Shown here piece after piece: positions 62,559 to 64,000 of a stretch of DNA of 64,000 bases. The stretch spans positions 1-64,000 of the forward strand of contig WHTZ01000031.1 in assembly GCA_009377495.1 (NCBI GenBank), in the 5' to 3' direction. The stretch is from Luteitalea sp. GTDB taxonomy: Bacteria; Acidobacteriota; Vicinamibacteria; Vicinamibacterales; Vicinamibacteraceae. The translations under genes and the position numbers were made by a program. The notes under the pieces were generated by a model that was given only the letters and a program-made list of their open reading frames with translations, was not told the DNA's origin and searched no databases. The stretch's first letter is position 1. Each line of letters starts with the position of its first letter.

Positions 62559-63644
62559 ATGACTTCAGTCCGACGCGGCGCGGCCGTTCTGGTCGCCTGG
62601 CTCAGCGCGGCCGGTTGCGGGAGCGCCGCACAGCCGACTCCAGCCGGACGCGACGCACAATCGGAAGCAGCGGGCGTGAGTGCCGCCGAACCCACACGGG
62701 ACGATCGCGATGTCGTGGCGGTGATCGACGGGTCTCCCATTACGCGCGCGGAGCTCGACGGCAGCCTCGCTCTGGGACTCGCGGAAATCGAGACGCGAGC
62801 GTACGACCTGCGTAAGGAACAGCTCGAGGCACTGATCGCCGAGCGGCTCATTGCGGCGGAGGCCAAGCGCCGAGGCGTGACCGTCGAGGAGCTCGAGCAG
62901 CAGGAGATCGACGCGAAGCTGACGCCGCCGACCGACGACGAGGTTGCGGCGGTCTTCGAGAAATACAAGAGCCAGGCCCAGGGCAATCCCGACGGGCTGA
63001 AGGCCTTCATTCGCGGTCGGCTTCAGGAGCAACAGCGGGAGGCGCGCCGGCGCGCCTACGTGAGCACCCTCGAGGAGAACGCGACCGTGGACCGGCGACT
63101 GACGCCGCCCGAACCGCGACGCGCCTCACTGGAGGTCGACGACGCGCCCGTGAGGGGCGCGGCCTCGGCTCCCGTGACCGTCGTCGAATTCACGGACTTT
63201 CATTGCCCGTTCTGCCGGCGCGTTCAGCCGACGCTGACCGACCTTCTGAAGAAGTACGAGGGAAAGGTGCGCCTCGTCTTTCGGCACTTCCCCATCGATC
63301 AACTTCATCCGACCGCCCGGCAGGCATCCGAGGCGGCCTGGTGCGCCGAGCAGGAGGGCAAGTTCTGGGAATACCATGACGGGCTGTTCGACGTCGGTAA
63401 CGACGCCAGCCCGGCGGCGCTCAAGAAGATTGCGAGCAAGGTTGGCCTCGACGAAGCGGCGTTCGATTCGTGCACGGCGGGCACCGCTGCACCTGCCGCC
63501 GTGAATCGCGACCTGGAAGAAGCGCGCCGGCTTGGCTTGAGCGGCACGCCAACGTTCTTCATCAATGGCCGCCCGCTCGTTGGCGGCCTCCCGCTCGACG
63601 CGTTTACCGAGGTGATCGACGAGGAGCTCGCTGAGACGCGATAG
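62559..63644 (+). CDS. Lipoprotein with SurA-N-like and DsbA-like thioredoxin domains
   Basis: A 361-aa envelope protein. The signal peptide ends in lipobox SAAGC (Cys20). Residues ~50-185 look like a SurA/PrsA-type N-terminal chaperone domain (VVAVIDGSPITRAELDGSLALGLAEIETRAYDLRKEQLEALIAERLI). Residues ~205-360 are a DsbA/Thioredoxin_4 domain with redox centre CPFC (216-219), VRLVFRHFPIDQLHPTARQASEAAWCAEQEGKFWEYHDGLF, and the cis-Pro loop GLSGTPTFFINGRPL. It probably couples folding assistance with thiol oxidation or reduction. GAGGAG lies 5 nt before the ATG. Such fusions occur in Deltaproteobacteria and Acidobacteria. It converges with a partial gene. Confidence 0.88.
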   Translation: MTSVRRGAAVLVAWLSAAGCGSAAQPTPAGRDAQSEAAGVSAAEPTRDDRDVVAVIDGSPITRAELDGSLALGLAEIETRAYDLRKEQLEALIAERLIAAEAKRRGVTVEELEQQEIDAKLTPPTDDEVAAVFEKYKSQAQGNPDGLKAFIRGRLQEQQREARRRAYVSTLEENATVDRRLTPPEPRRASLEVDDAPVRGAASAPVTVVEFTDFHCPFCRRVQPTLTDLLKKYEGKVRLVFRHFPIDQLHPTARQASEAAWCAEQEGKFWEYHDGLFDVGNDASPAALKKIASKVGLDEAAFDSCTAGTAAPAAVNRDLEEARRLGLSGTPTFFINGRPLVGGLPLDAFTEVIDEELAETR

Positions 63645-63802
63645 GGTGACACGGTGAGGGGGTGACAAGGTGACAAGGTGACAAGGTGACGGCGGTTACT
63701 TGGGCGTACGTAGCGCGAGGCCTTTAGGCCCGCGACGAACGAGACGGCAACGTCGCGCGACCTCCACCCCGATCGACCAGTCACCCCCTCACCGTGTCAC
63801 CC
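63644..63802. repeat. Perfect 23-bp inverted repeat between convergent stop codons
   Basis: 63644-63666 and 63780-63802 are exact reverse complements (core GGTGACACGGTGAGGGGGTG). The left arm begins in the TAG of the DsbA-like gene; the right arm ends one base before the stop of the convergent gene. The spacer includes a GGTGACAA octamer tandem (63661-63690) and a GTAG-tagged REP-like hairpin, CGCGAGGCC-TTTA-GGCCCGCG, at 63710-63734. Confidence 0.85.
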
Positions 63803-63803
63803 C

Positions 63804-64000
63804 TCACTTGCCCAGCGGCCGGCGACGCCTGCGCGCGGCGCCCTCGGTGAAGCGTGCTCCCTCGAACATCCGGCGTAGCGTCTCTCCCTCGAAACGCGCA
63901 ACGATCGCCTCGAGCATCCGCACCTGTGTCCTGATTGCCGATCGGCGCTTGGCGACGTGCTCGGCGAGCGCGCTGAACCGCTTGACCGTTTCCTGGTCGA
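63804..64000 (-). CDS. C-terminal end of an unknown protein (cut by window edge)
   Basis: The frame is open from the window edge to a TGA and encodes 65 residues: a helical stretch (KRFSALAEHVAKRRSAIRTQVRMLEAIVARFEGETLRRMFEG) and an Arg-rich tail GAARRRRRPLGK. Too short to place in a family. The basic tail suggests nucleic-acid binding or cytoplasmic location. Codon use is like the neighbours, supporting a real gene. Confidence 0.6.
   Translation of the reverse strand, partial: DQETVKRFSALAEHVAKRRSAIRTQVRMLEAIVARFEGETLRRMFEGARFTEGAARRRRRPLGK

Overview
The window is high-GC, gene-dense bacterial chromosome. It carries five large TonB-dependent receptors of the Oar-like type (N-terminal carboxypeptidase-regulatory domain), the remains of an 'acidobacterial duplicated orphan permease', many Tat-exported or lipoprotein enzymes, and GTAG-tagged REP-like palindromes in most gaps. 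Together these suggest Acidobacteriota, most likely a Vicinamibacteria-like soil or sediment lineage. That assignment is inference from gene content; there is no rRNA, tRNA, CRISPR array, phage or intact insertion sequence here to confirm it.

Region by region. (1) 1-20.4 kb, all minus strand: two tandem paralogous receptors; then OYE-family oxidoreductase, MFS transporter and DUF6807/PmoA-like protein in one run; a Tat-exported Gfo/Idh/MocA oxidoreductase; and two further receptors. (2) 20.7-28.3 kb, plus strand: a sugar-acid operon made of NAD-dependent epimerase, altronate/galactarate dehydratase-like enzyme, zinc alcohol dehydrogenase, lipoprotein sugar-binding protein, double-cassette ABC ATPase and permease, ending in the remnant of an alpha/beta hydrolase. 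(3) 28.6-31.5 kb: a pappalysin-type metalloprotease fused to seven 51-residue Trp-rich repeats, followed by two small unknown genes in the same orientation. (4) 31.5-39.3 kb: amidohydrolase lipoprotein, Tat-exported PhoX-like protein, internally deleted permease gene, and an FdhF/YdeP-type molybdoenzyme with a lactate-permease-family transporter. (5) 39.4-48.3 kb: TPR protein coupled to a PAS histidine kinase, an ABC-2 type exporter pair, a GDPD-like phosphodiesterase, a secreted unknown, pyridoxamine phosphate oxidase and an OsmC protein. (6) 48.4-57.4 kb: fifth receptor with a secreted LolA-like partner, GH15 glycosidase, TraB/GumN protein, and divergent pncB/pncA for NAD salvage. (7) 57.4-64 kb: DUF2264 protein, amtB-glnK with an upstream sigma-54-type activator, a SurA-N/DsbA fusion lipoprotein, and the 3' end of an unknown gene.

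How it fits together: the receptors, exported glycan-type enzymes and the ABC sugar operon describe a cell scavenging carbohydrates (sugar acids in particular). amtB/glnK and its regulator cover ammonium uptake, and pncA/pncB recycle nicotinamide.

The most unusual material is (a) the protease-propeller operon at 28.6-31.5 kb; (b) a 93-bp element lying exactly at the stop codons of two receptor genes, perfectly duplicated at one of them and with a hairpin that differs in sequence but keeps its pairing; and (c) a dense set of REP-like repeats that sit at the 3' ends of all five receptor genes and in several cases supply a neighbouring gene's stop codon or terminal codons.
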